From: an uncultured Eggerthellaceae bacterium
Lineage (GTDB): Bacteria; Actinomycetota; Coriobacteriia; Coriobacteriales; Eggerthellaceae
NCBI GenBank assembly: GCA_947632575.1
Contig: CANRPV010000087.1
Span: 1 to 6,380, forward strand
Length of the DNA stretch: 6,380 nt
Reading direction: 5' to 3'
Position numbers and translations under genes: made by a program. The notes under the pieces are model-generated. The model saw only the letters and a program-made list of their open reading frames with translations, did no database searches and was not told where the DNA came from. Below are positions 1 through 5,773 of the stretch, in pieces (position 1 is the first letter of the stretch; each line of letters opens with the position of its first letter).

Positions 1-133
1 GGTGCAAACAGCTCGCGATGAAGCGGTGAAGCTGGCGGCAAAAGCCTCTACAAGCACCACGGGTCAAAAGGTCATCGCCACGGCGAAATCCGCGGTGTCA
101 ACCGGTATCTCCAAGCTGGGCTCTCGCAAGTAG
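1..133 (+). CDS. C-terminal end of an unidentified Lys/Ala/Ser/Thr-rich protein (5' partial)
   Basis: An open frame enters from the left edge (first full codon at position 2) and encodes 43 residues ending in ...SKLGSRK, closed by tandem in-frame stops TAG TAA at 131-136. The visible part is rich in Ala, Lys, Ser and Thr with regularly spaced lysines, and contains no recognisable domain, signal or membrane segment. It resembles the low-complexity basic tails found at the ends of many actinobacterial proteins, so I cannot name the family. The stop lies 11 bases before the radical SAM start, which suggests the two are cotranscribed. The double stop and the uninterrupted frame support a real gene end, but the evidence is limited because most of the gene is outside the window. 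Confidence 0.55.
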   Translation, partial: VQTARDEAVKLAAKASTSTTGQKVIATAKSAVSTGISKLGSRK

Positions 134-144
134 TAAGACAAGCG

Positions 145-2067
145 ATGAATTCTCAATCTCACTGGACGCAGCTTGCGCCGCTGCTGCGGGATGTGGAACG
201 CCCATCCCGCTATATCAATCACGAATGGGGAGCAAGCCTGAAGCCCGGCGCCGATTTCAGCTTCTGCATGGTTTACCCCGACACCTATGAGATCGGCCAG
301 GCGAATCAGGCGGTTCGCATCTTGACGAACGCCGTGAATGCGGTGCCGGGCTTAAGGGCTGAGCGGGCCTTTTTGCCCGCGGTCGATATGATCGATCAGT
401 TGCGTGAAAGAAAGCTTCCGTTCTGCTCGCTCGAAAGCTGCACTCCTTTGCGGGAGTTTGACGTGCTCGGCATCACGATGCCCCATGAACTGGCCGCCAC
501 CAATATTCTTGAGGTCTTAGATCTCGCTGGACTCGCTCTTCATGCTAAGGATCGCAGCGAGGAAGATCCTATCGTGGTGGGAGGCGGTCCCTGCGCTTAT
601 AATCCCGAACCCTATTGGCCGTTCTTTGACCTCTTTTCCATCGGAGAGGGCGAAGAACTTACCCCGGAGCTGGTGCTTCGCATAAAAGAACTGAGAGGTG
701 AAGGCGCCTCTCGAAGGCAGATCCTCAGGGAGCTTTCCCATATCCCGGGCGTGTATGTACCTTCGCTCTATAAGCCCGTCGATGAGATGACCGCTCAGGT
801 GAGCGGGTCGTGGCTTGAACCGCTCGAAGAGGATGTTCCCCGACGCATCAAAAAACGCGTCTTTAACGGTTTTAGCGCAAGCAGCGCTTGGGAGCCCTGC
901 GTGGTGCCCTATACCGAGGTGGTTCACGACCGTCTGAACGTGGAGATCCTTCGAGGTTGCGCCCGTGGCTGCCGTTTTTGCCAGGCGGGCATGATGTATC
1001 GACCCATTCGAGAACGCAGCGCCGACAACATCGTTGAGGGCGTCTTGGAAGGGCTTCGCGCCACCGGCTATGACGAGGTCAGTCTGACTTCCTTGTCATC
1101 GACGGATCATTCGCAGATTGCCGAAATTTTAACCCGGCTTAATAGTGCGCTCGAGGGCACGGGAATCCGTGTATCCATTCCGTCTCAGCGCCTGGATTCT
1201 TTCGGTGTCGAGATGGCCGAGCTGGTGGCAGGACAAAAGAAGGGCGGCCTCACCTTCGCGCCTGAGGCTGGCACTCAGCGCTTGCGGGATATCATCAACA
1301 AGAATGTGACCGAAGAGAATCTGTTTTCGGCAATTGACGCGGCCTTTTCCGCTGGTTGGCGTCGCTGCAAGCTGTATTTCATGGTCGGCCTTCCTGAGGA
1401 GACCGACGAGGATCTCAAAGGTATCGCAAGTCTCACTCAGCGAGCGTTTGATCGAGCTCGATCGGTCGTGCCCCCAGAGCAGCGCAATAAGGTGCAGATG
1501 AGCATCTCCTGTGCGGTGTTTGTGCCAAAGGCGCAGACTCCTTTTCAGTGGGATGGTCAGATCTCTCCAGCTGAGGTTCAGCGGAAGATCGACTTGGTGC
1601 GCCGCAGCATCAAATACCGAGGAATCACGGTGAACTGGCATGATCCGAAGACTTCCTTTGTAGAGGCCGTGATGAGCCGGGGAGGCCGCGAGGTGGCCCC
1701 TTGGGTAGAACGAGCTTGGCGTAAAGGCGCGCGTTTCGATGCATGGACGGAGTATTTTAACGAAGAAGCTTGGCGCAATGCCGCCGAGGAGCTCGGCCTC
1801 GATATTGAGGACATCGCTCAGCGAAGCTTCGAGCCCGGCTACGTGATGCCTTGGAATCACATTTCGACGGGAGTCAGCACGCGCTATCTGGTTATGGAGC
1901 GCTACCGTGCCGAAATGGGCCAAACCACCCCTGACTGTACGTTTACCGCCTGCACGGCCTGTGGCGCCTGCAAGTCTTTGGACTCCCAAAACGACCTTGC
2001 TCAGGGACGGGTGTTGCCGAAAGGGGACACGTCCCTTTTCGTCGATGATGAGGAGGCGGATAGCTGA
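145..2067 (+). CDS. B12-binding-like radical SAM protein, TIGR03960 type
   Basis: A 640-residue protein of the TIGR03960 family, whose reaction is not established. Residues about 35-190 form a cobalamin-binding-like domain with VVGGGP..NPEP (144-156) and the FDLFSIGEGEE stretch (161-171). The radical SAM core follows, with the [4Fe-4S]/SAM motif C272-x3-C276-x2-C279, FAPEAGTQRLR (371-381) and the YFMVGLPEET strand (411-420). A second cysteine cluster, C598-x4-C603-x2-C606-x2-C609, lies near the C terminus and could hold another Fe-S cluster. The length is normal for the family. ATG 145 is the only sensible start: the upstream frame has no start codon back to a stop at 19, although no strong Shine-Dalgarno sequence precedes it. 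It sits immediately upstream of its usual partner, the TIGR03936 protein, and the two probably act together. Cytoplasmic and likely oxygen sensitive (inference). Confidence 0.9.
   Translation: MNSQSHWTQLAPLLRDVERPSRYINHEWGASLKPGADFSFCMVYPDTYEIGQANQAVRILTNAVNAVPGLRAERAFLPAVDMIDQLRERKLPFCSLESCTPLREFDVLGITMPHELAATNILEVLDLAGLALHAKDRSEEDPIVVGGGPCAYNPEPYWPFFDLFSIGEGEELTPELVLRIKELRGEGASRRQILRELSHIPGVYVPSLYKPVDEMTAQVSGSWLEPLEEDVPRRIKKRVFNGFSASSAWEPCVVPYTEVVHDRLNVEILRGCARGCRFCQAGMMYRPIRERSADNIVEGVLEGLRATGYDEVSLTSLSSTDHSQIAEILTRLNSALEGTGIRVSIPSQRLDSFGVEMAELVAGQKKGGLTFAPEAGTQRLRDIINKNVTEENLFSAIDAAFSAGWRRCKLYFMVGLPEETDEDLKGIASLTQRAFDRARSVVPPEQRNKVQMSISCAVFVPKAQTPFQWDGQISPAEVQRKIDLVRRSIKYRGITVNWHDPKTSFVEAVMSRGGREVAPWVERAWRKGARFDAWTEYFNEEAWRNAAEELGLDIEDIAQRSFEPGYVMPWNHISTGVSTRYLVMERYRAEMGQTTPDCTFTACTACGACKSLDSQNDLAQGRVLPKGDTSLFVDDEEADS
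2051..2056 (+). promoter_or_regulatory. Shine-Dalgarno AGGAGG inside the end of the radical SAM gene
   Basis: A consensus AGGAGG lies 10 bases before ATG 2067 and within the last codons of the radical SAM gene. Together with the TGATG stop/start overlap at 2065-2069 it fixes the start of the downstream gene and points to translational coupling of the pair. Confidence 0.8.
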
Positions 2068-2750
2068 TGGCCGATCCGCGTCTTTTCCGCCTGAGAGTCA
2101 GCTTCGTCAAACAGGGGAGACTCACCCTGCTTTCTCACTTGGAGTTGGCGAGGACCCTCGAGAGGATCGTGCGCCGTGCTGGTGTTCCCTTTGCCGTGAC
2201 CAACGGTTTTTCACCTCATATGCGCATCGCCTTTGGCAGCGCTTTACCAGTTGGGGTTGGGGGTAGAGAAGAGCTCTTTGATCTCTTTCTTACGAACTAT
2301 ATCGCGCCTGCCAAGATCTTACCGCTGCTTCAAGGAGCCTCGCCTCTAGATTTGATGCCCTTTGCCTGCGAATACGTTGAACCTCAGGCACCGGCTGTTT
2401 CGGTGGCGTTTCCTCTGAGCACGTATGAGGCCGTTTTGGAAGGTGGACTGACGAGCCTTGTTATTCCTGAGGTGGTCCAGGTTAAGCGCGGCAAAAAGGA
2501 AAAGGTTCTTATGGTCGCTGAATATCTCAGAGGGGATGTGGAGGCTCGGTCTGCTGAGGACGTGGAAGAAACCTCAGGCACCGCAACTCCTCAAACCATC
2601 TTGAGATTTTGTCTTGAGGCTAAGCCGAGCGGAACGCTTCGTCCGGACAAATTCGTCGAAGCCATTATGGCTTCGACGATATCAGCGGGAGGCGCAAGCT
2701 CTGAACTGCGCTCGATGGCTTTAACGCGGCTAAATCAACGTGCTCTTTAA
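2067..2750 (+). CDS. TIGR03936/DUF2344 radical SAM-linked protein
   Basis: A 227-residue protein of the DUF2344 family, known as the constant partner of TIGR03960 radical SAM proteins, either as a separate gene or as a fused domain. The diagnostic N-terminal pattern is intact: a first strand RLRVSFVKQGRLTLLSHLEL (8-27), then RIVRRAGVPFAVTNGFSPHMRI (33-54) and SALPVGV (58-64). The C-terminal half is less conserved, with a Glu/Thr-rich stretch around residues 160-175. It overlaps the radical SAM gene by one base (TGATG) and has a strong ribosome binding site, so the two products are probably made in fixed proportion and may form a complex. The biochemical role is unknown; in many bacteria the pair sits near rne/rng or ribosomal protein genes, which is not the case on the visible right side here. 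Confidence 0.88.
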   Translation: MADPRLFRLRVSFVKQGRLTLLSHLELARTLERIVRRAGVPFAVTNGFSPHMRIAFGSALPVGVGGREELFDLFLTNYIAPAKILPLLQGASPLDLMPFACEYVEPQAPAVSVAFPLSTYEAVLEGGLTSLVIPEVVQVKRGKKEKVLMVAEYLRGDVEARSAEDVEETSGTATPQTILRFCLEAKPSGTLRPDKFVEAIMASTISAGGASSELRSMALTRLNQRAL

Positions 2751-2806
2751 GTCTTTATTTTTGCGTTACGAGATCATCAGAGAGTCATCCGATAAAGCCC
2801 CAAAGG

Positions 2807-2848
2807 TAGAACGTAAACGATAGAACCAAAACGTTAGAATCCAAACTA
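2807..2848 (+). repeat. Three imperfect 14-base tandem repeats upstream of the alarmone synthetase gene
   Basis: Three consecutive units are visible: TAGAACGTAAACGA (2807-2820), TAGAACCAAAACGT (2821-2834) and TAGAATCCAAACTA (2835-2848). All start with TAGAA and share an A-rich centre with CAAA or TAAA. They end 21 bases before the start of the (p)ppGpp synthetase, in the likely 5' untranslated or promoter region. They may be a regulator binding array or a chance microduplication. Confidence 0.5.
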
Positions 2849-2869
2849 TAAGCAGCAGAAAGGTCTGTG

Positions 2870-3637
2870 ATGGAGGAGCACACAAGTCCTAACCTTCCCG
2901 ATATCTTGGTCGATGACATAAACGCTTACCTGCACTCTGATTCACATCGTGAGATTGATTCTCAGACAGGTCAGAACAACATGGCCGAGCTCATCGCCAA
3001 CGAAGAGTTCACGGCGTTGATTGAATCCAATATCGCTCCTTTTAGGCGACTGATGACCTATTACAGCGGCGCGATGATGGAGATCGAGACCAAGTTTAGG
3101 GTGCTTGATGCAGAGTTTGGCCTCAGGCATGACCGCCGTCCCATCGAATCGATTCAGACTCGTATCAAAAGTACCGAGAGCCTCGTGCGTAAGATGGCGC
3201 GAAAGGGATTTCCGATCACTATTGATTCCATCGAGAAAAACATCTTCGATGTTGCCGGGGTGCGAGTCGTCTGCTCTTTTCCCAGTGACATCTTCGCCCT
3301 TGCAGATTCGCTGCTCGCTCAGGACGATATCGTTTTAGTGGACCGTCGTGATTACATCGCCAATCCCAAACCCAGCGGTTATCGCAGTCTTCATTTGATC
3401 GTTGAAGTGCCGATCTTCCTGCAGCATGAAAAGCGCCCTGTTAAAGTGGAGGTGCAGCTACGCACCATCTCGATGAATTTTTGGGCAGCGCTCGAGCATC
3501 AGCTTCGCTATAAGAAGAGCCGCGATGAGGAGGAAATGGCCTTTCTATCCGGTGAGCTTCTTAAGCTCTCTGAGGATGCCGCTAATCTCGATAGCCGTAT
3601 GCAGCGTCTTCTCGATCGCATTGGACCTAGCGTCTAA
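2870..3637 (+). CDS. Small alarmone synthetase, (p)ppGpp synthetase (RelA/SpoT synthetase domain only)
   Basis: Makes pppGpp/ppGpp from ATP and GTP/GDP. The 255-residue product has one RelA_SpoT synthetase domain (about 55-215) and no HD hydrolase, TGS or ACT domain, as in RelQ/YjbM enzymes. Visible signatures, numbered from ATG 2870: RIKSTESLVRKM (98-109, ATP-binding basic residues), FDVAGVRVVCSF (126-137, with the metal-binding Asp127), KPSGYRSLHL (167-176, G-loop) and VEVQLRT (193-199, catalytic Glu194), followed by FWAALEHQLRYK. It is about 40 residues longer than typical RelQ because of an acidic, polar N-terminal extension. GTG 2867 is in frame, but AGAAAGG at 2857-2863 is better spaced from ATG 2870. 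A 119-base gap separates it from the DUF2344 gene, so it may have its own promoter. All key residues are present, so it is probably active. Confidence 0.9.
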   Translation: MEEHTSPNLPDILVDDINAYLHSDSHREIDSQTGQNNMAELIANEEFTALIESNIAPFRRLMTYYSGAMMEIETKFRVLDAEFGLRHDRRPIESIQTRIKSTESLVRKMARKGFPITIDSIEKNIFDVAGVRVVCSFPSDIFALADSLLAQDDIVLVDRRDYIANPKPSGYRSLHLIVEVPIFLQHEKRPVKVEVQLRTISMNFWAALEHQLRYKKSRDEEEMAFLSGELLKLSEDAANLDSRMQRLLDRIGPSV

Positions 3638-3639
3638 CC

Positions 3640-3667
3640 TTCTAATAAGAGTGTTCGAATAAGAGTG
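3640..3667 (+). repeat. 14-base tandem duplication just after the alarmone synthetase gene
   Basis: Two adjacent units, TTCTAATAAGAGTG (3640-3653) and TTCGAATAAGAGTG (3654-3667), differ at a single position. They begin three bases after the stop codon. The unit length equals that of the unrelated repeat on the 5' side of the same gene. Confidence 0.6.
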
Positions 3668-3740
3668 CGAAGTAAGTTCGCCTATCAGTTTGTCGGCCGC
3701 GACACCGATGTATTCTAAATTGTCCTGAATGTCGGATTTT
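3667..3740 (+). terminator. Weak hairpin cluster, possible transcription end after the alarmone synthetase gene
   Basis: Three short stems can be drawn. GCGAA/TTCGC has a GTAAG loop (3667-3681). TGTCG/CGACA has a GCCG loop (3691-3704). A longer-range CCGATGT with ATGTCGG (3705-3711 with 3729-3735, two G-T pairs) is followed by ATTTT. None is a strong GC stem followed by a clear U-tract, so an intrinsic terminator is possible but poorly supported. The rest of the 204-base gap (3638-3841) holds only the repeat before this block and the promoter-like box after it; I see no gene in it. Confidence 0.25.
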
Positions 3741-3794
3741 CCCAGTGTTTTAGCTGCTGTCAGGCGGCTACATCTCGTGTTATGCCAGCGCTTT

Positions 3795-3800
3795 TATAAT
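3795..3800 (+). promoter_or_regulatory. Perfect -10 box TATAAT ahead of the peptide gene array
   Basis: TATAAT lies 41 bases upstream of the first array gene, at a suitable distance for a short leader transcript beginning near 3807. At 16-18 bases upstream there is no good -35 hexamer and no TG extension, so the promoter may need an activator. It is the only consensus -10 box with an appropriate position at the left edge of the array. Confidence 0.4.
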
Positions 3801-3841
3801 GGGCTCATGGCGGTTTTCAAGTTTCGTAAAGAGGAGAAGCC

Positions 3842-4138
3842 ATGGCCGAAAATACTGGCAACCCAAACATTTCTCGCAAGCTCGCAGATGAAGAATTAGC
3901 CGCTGTTTCGGGTGGCGGTGGGTTCTGGCATCGTGACCGGGAACGCTCGTTGCCTGAATTATGGAGACGCGATGGGCATGGAATGTCCTATGAGGAGTGG
4001 CTCCCGTTCTGGCTTGAAGGTGGGTATGAGGACTCAATGAAAGCAAGGAAACTCTGGCTCGCGCTTCCAGAAGAAAAACGCTACAAGACCATGATAACGT
4101 GCCACGATGGCGAGGTTATTTATTCCGATTTAAGCTAA
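3842..4138 (+). CDS. Double-glycine-leader small protein, array member 1
   Basis: A 98-residue product whose function I do not recognise. Residues 1-25 look like a leader for a C39-peptidase ABC exporter: RKLADEELAAVSGG places Leu at -12, Leu at -7, Val at -4 and Gly-Gly at -2/-1. Two more glycines follow directly (SGGGGF), so the exact cleavage point is ambiguous. The 73-residue core has five Trp, one Cys and a net acidic charge, with SYEEW, KARKLW and a tail CHDGEVIYSDL that recur in variant form in its neighbours. There is no membrane segment and no separate Sec signal. GAGGAG (3831-3836) is spaced five bases from ATG 3842, which fixes the start. It is the first gene of the array, behind the TATAAT box. 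Possible roles are a bacteriocin-like or other exported peptide, but this is inference. Confidence 0.8.
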   Translation: MAENTGNPNISRKLADEELAAVSGGGGFWHRDRERSLPELWRRDGHGMSYEEWLPFWLEGGYEDSMKARKLWLALPEEKRYKTMITCHDGEVIYSDLS

Positions 4139-4203
4139 ATCCATCCAAGCACAACCAAATCAAACCAGCTACAACTTAATCCAATACGAGGAAAGAGGAT
4201 TTC

Positions 4204-4500
4204 ATGATCGAGAACAAGAACAAACCGAACCCGCCTCGCAAACTTGCGGATGAAGAACTTGCCGCTGTCACAGGTGGTTACGGTTACTGGGATATTACTT
4301 ATGAGACATCATGGTTTGAGTGCTATCAATTGAATCTCGATGAGGGTGTCACCACGCAAACCTTCGAAGCTTGGCTTTTGCGCAATGTTTACGACGAGGA
4401 AGACGCCAAGGCGAGGAACGCATGGATTGCCGATGGTAGGCCGGATAATGTCGGTTACTACTTTGAAAACGGCACCCTGTCGAAGAACAAGATCAAATAA
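4204..4500 (+). CDS. Double-glycine-leader small protein, array member 2
   Basis: A 98-residue paralogue with exactly the same 25 + 73 layout as member 1. The leader NKPNPPRKLADEELAAVTGG has the same spacing of Leu, Leu, Val and Gly-Gly. The core begins YGYWD and has four Trp, seven Tyr, one Cys and a net acidic charge. Its second half, TFEAW...ARNAWIADGRP followed by YYFENGTLSKNKIK, is very close to member 5, so these two are the nearest relatives by core. AAAGAGGAT (4192-4200) serves as the ribosome binding site. The 65-base gap before it is G-poor, looks unstructured and has no terminator, consistent with cotranscription with member 1. Function unknown. Confidence 0.82.
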   Translation: MIENKNKPNPPRKLADEELAAVTGGYGYWDITYETSWFECYQLNLDEGVTTQTFEAWLLRNVYDEEDAKARNAWIADGRPDNVGYYFENGTLSKNKIK

Positions 4501-4526
4501 AAGGCTTAGGTCAGGATAAAAGGCTT
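4497..4526 (+). repeat. 11-base exact direct repeat at the end of member 2
   Basis: ATAAAAGGCTT occurs at 4497-4507, overlapping the stop codon of member 2, and again at 4516-4526, a spacing of 19 bases. A third partial copy, AGGCTTTT, follows at 4530-4537. It looks like slippage or recombination debris in the spacer between members 2 and 3. Confidence 0.5.
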
Positions 4527-4572
4527 CAGAGGCTTTTGACATATGGGTAATGCTTTGAGGGAGGAAGAAAGA

Positions 4573-4869
4573 ATGACTGAGGATGCTCTTACCCCCAATG
4601 ATCCCAAGAAACTAACCGACGAAGAACTATCCGCGGTCGCAGGTGGTGGCTATGCGTGGGATTACGATTCCGAAGAGGATATGCTCTATGTTTACGATCA
4701 AGTGAAGCAAAGCCACCAATATGGCAGATATTCTTATGAGGAGTTCGTCCAGTATTGGTATCGAAATCATCCTGACTGCCTCAAATGCCGCGATGCTTGG
4801 ATTGCCGGCGGTAAGCCGAAAGACAAATGCTACGTAATCGGTGAAGATGGCGTGATGACCATATCCTGA
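4573..4869 (+). CDS. Double-glycine-leader small protein, array member 3
   Basis: Starting at ATG 4573 the product has 98 residues, again split 25 + 73. An in-frame ATG at 4543 would add ten residues, but it lacks a ribosome binding site, whereas GGAGG (4560-4564) is spaced eight bases from ATG 4573, and the shorter form matches its paralogues. The leader TPNDPKKLTDEELSAVAGG resembles that of member 6 rather than those of members 1, 2 and 5. The core is the most Tyr-rich of the set (ten Tyr, three Trp) and has three Cys, two of them as DCLKCRD. SYEEF and RDAWIAGGKP match the conserved core pattern of members 2 and 5. Net acidic, with no membrane segment. Function unknown. Confidence 0.82.
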   Translation: MTEDALTPNDPKKLTDEELSAVAGGGYAWDYDSEEDMLYVYDQVKQSHQYGRYSYEEFVQYWYRNHPDCLKCRDAWIAGGKPKDKCYVIGEDGVMTIS

Positions 4870-4907
4870 CGAGTGGCAGGGACAAGACTTCGAGAAAGGA
4901 TGCTCCC

Positions 4908-5159
4908 ATGACGGACGAGCCTCAAAAAATAAACGAACTCAACGACGACGATTTGGGAGAAGTGACCGGTGGTACTTGGACCCAGAAGGACGAGGATCTC
5001 TGGCGTCGTAATTATAACTTCCTTTTCTACGATCCGGATGAAAGGATCTACAAGGACTGGGAGGAGGAGTATGGCACAAGAGAGCCAACGTTCGAGATGT
5101 GGATGCAACGCATGCATCCCAACGCTTGGCGCCGGCGCACCGAGGCTGGTTGGGAATAA
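4908..5159 (+). CDS. Double-glycine-leader small protein, array member 4 (short form)
   Basis: The shortest member at 83 residues: leader 22 (INELNDDDLGEVTGG, which also has the hydrophobic Ile at -15 that the others lack) and core 61. The core has six Trp, no Cys and many charged residues. PTFEMW and the final RRRTEAGWE align with the FEEW...ARNAW part of members 2 and 5, so the protein stops just after the conserved Trp and lacks the roughly 25-residue tail with the DG motif. This truncated end is probably natural, because a second copy of the same ending, with the stop in the same place, is found at 5677-5709. AGAAAGGA (4893-4900) is the ribosome binding site. Only 38 bases separate it from member 3, which suggests an operon. 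Function unknown. Confidence 0.78.
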   Translation: MTDEPQKINELNDDDLGEVTGGTWTQKDEDLWRRNYNFLFYDPDERIYKDWEEEYGTREPTFEMWMQRMHPNAWRRRTEAGWE

Positions 5160-5162
5160 GCA

Positions 5163-5183
5163 TAGTAACTCATTGAGCTACTA
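5163..5183 (+). other. Small hairpin between members 4 and 5
   Basis: TAGTA-A-CTC pairs with GAG-C-TACTA around an ATT loop, eight pairs with one mismatch. It is four bases after the stop of member 4 and is not followed by a U-tract, so it is more likely an RNA-stability element, or chance, than a terminator. Confidence 0.3.
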
Positions 5184-5218
5184 ACGCCGCAAACCACACA
5201 TGTGATAAAGGAGAATCC

Positions 5219-5521
5219 ATGAGCGAGAACGCAAACAAACCGAATACGCCTCGCAAGCTTACCGATGAAGAAATGGCTTACGTCGCGGGCGGCAGGGGCT
5301 ACTGGGACAGTTCTTTTGAAGCCTTATGGGTGCCTCAACATCAATTTGAACTCAATAAAGGGGTTACCAAGATTCAAAACTTTGAGGAGTGGCTCGTGGA
5401 AAACGTCTTCGGGCCAGATATGCTCATTGCCCGGAATGCCTGGATCGCTGACGGCAGACCGGAGAAGGTCAGCTACTACTATGAGGATGGGTGCATAACA
5501 AAGAGCGATATCAAATCCTAG
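5219..5521 (+). CDS. Double-glycine-leader small protein, array member 5
   Basis: A 100-residue paralogue, leader 25 (NKPNTPRKLTDEEMAYVAGG) and core 75. It is a clear sister of member 2: both share the NKPNxPRKL leader, a GYWD start of the core, a GVT segment, and FEEW or FEAW followed by ARNAWIADGRP. They also share a tail with YYYEDG or YYFENG and a final D/N-x-I-K. In the leader the usual Leu at -7 is Met. There are four Trp and one Cys, and the core is net acidic. AAGGAG (5208-5213) lies five bases before the start. Its stop is followed by a 252-base gap with a broken gene copy, unlike the 38-72 base gaps before it. Function unknown. Confidence 0.82.
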   Translation: MSENANKPNTPRKLTDEEMAYVAGGRGYWDSSFEALWVPQHQFELNKGVTKIQNFEEWLVENVFGPDMLIARNAWIADGRPEKVSYYYEDGCITKSDIKS

Positions 5522-5643
5522 GGCCGCCGGTTCAACGTTCCCAGCAATGCTCCGCAAACGTTCAGCAAACCGTCTGTCGCCTGAACCACGCTCATTGGTT
5601 CACCGCCAACTGGATGAGTAAGCTGGTGAGCCTCTCCACTTGA
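5522..5643 (+). other. Unassigned stretch left of the broken array copy
   Basis: Nothing in this stretch has a plausible start with a ribosome binding site. The longest short frame on the + strand from an ATG is 24 codons (5547-5621), without a Shine-Dalgarno sequence and unlike the neighbours. It is probably the decayed 5' part of the copy whose end is recognisable further right, but I cannot show homology here. Confidence 0.3.
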
Positions 5644-5709
5644 TCGGCCTTTTTCGAGAAGATGACCATCGCCACATGGCGTCGGCGCACAGAAGCCGGA
5701 TGGGAATAA
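5644..5709 (+). pseudogene. Decayed copy of array member 4, C-terminal end only
   Basis: In the frame ending at TAA 5707-5709 the DNA encodes SAFFEKMTIATWRRRTEAGWE. The last ten codons, WRRRTEAGWE, and the stop are identical in protein to the end of member 4. Over the 36 bases from TGG through the stop and the following GCA (5677-5712 against 5127-5162), I count five differences, all at synonymous third positions. The FFEKM part can be matched to TFEM of member 4 with a gap. The frame is closed upstream by TGA 5641 and has no start codon or double-glycine leader. This is the remnant of a seventh gene that evolved under protein-level selection before it broke. Confidence 0.65.
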
Positions 5710-5723
5710 GCACATACAAGCTT

Positions 5724-5729
5724 TATAAA
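5724..5729 (+). promoter_or_regulatory. Possible -10 box TATAAA ahead of member 6
   Basis: TATAAA lies 44 bases before ATG 5774, with the 3/6-match hexamer TGGGAA (5701-5706) 17 bases upstream. It could give member 6 its own promoter, which would make sense after the long gap, but the match is weak. Confidence 0.2.
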
Positions 5730-5773
5730 TCAGGCAGCCTAGCATGCCGTTACCCTTTAAGGAAGGAAGAGCC

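Noticed and set aside
1129..1989. Long open frame of 286 codons on the - strand
   Set aside because: It lies fully inside the well-supported radical SAM gene, antisense to it, has no recognisable motif and is explained by codon bias of the sense gene.
2382..2585. Repeated ACCTCAGGCACCG within the DUF2344 gene
   Set aside because: Two copies in different reading frames with unrelated flanks; compatible with chance and not a protein repeat.
2751..2766. T-rich stretch after the DUF2344 gene as an intrinsic terminator
   Set aside because: No stable hairpin could be drawn in the preceding 40 bases.
3807..3899. Short frame from ATG 3807 overlapping the start of member 1
   Set aside because: It has no ribosome binding site, ends in the leader of member 1 in another frame, and encodes nothing recognisable.
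4536..4541. TTGACA box before member 3
   Set aside because: No -10 hexamer lies at 15-19 bases; the expected position is occupied by the GGGAGG ribosome binding site.
4543..4572. Ten-residue N-terminal extension of member 3 from ATG 4543
   Set aside because: No Shine-Dalgarno sequence; the internal ATG 4573 has one and gives the 25 + 73 layout of its paralogues. The same reasoning removes ATG 5744 for member 6.
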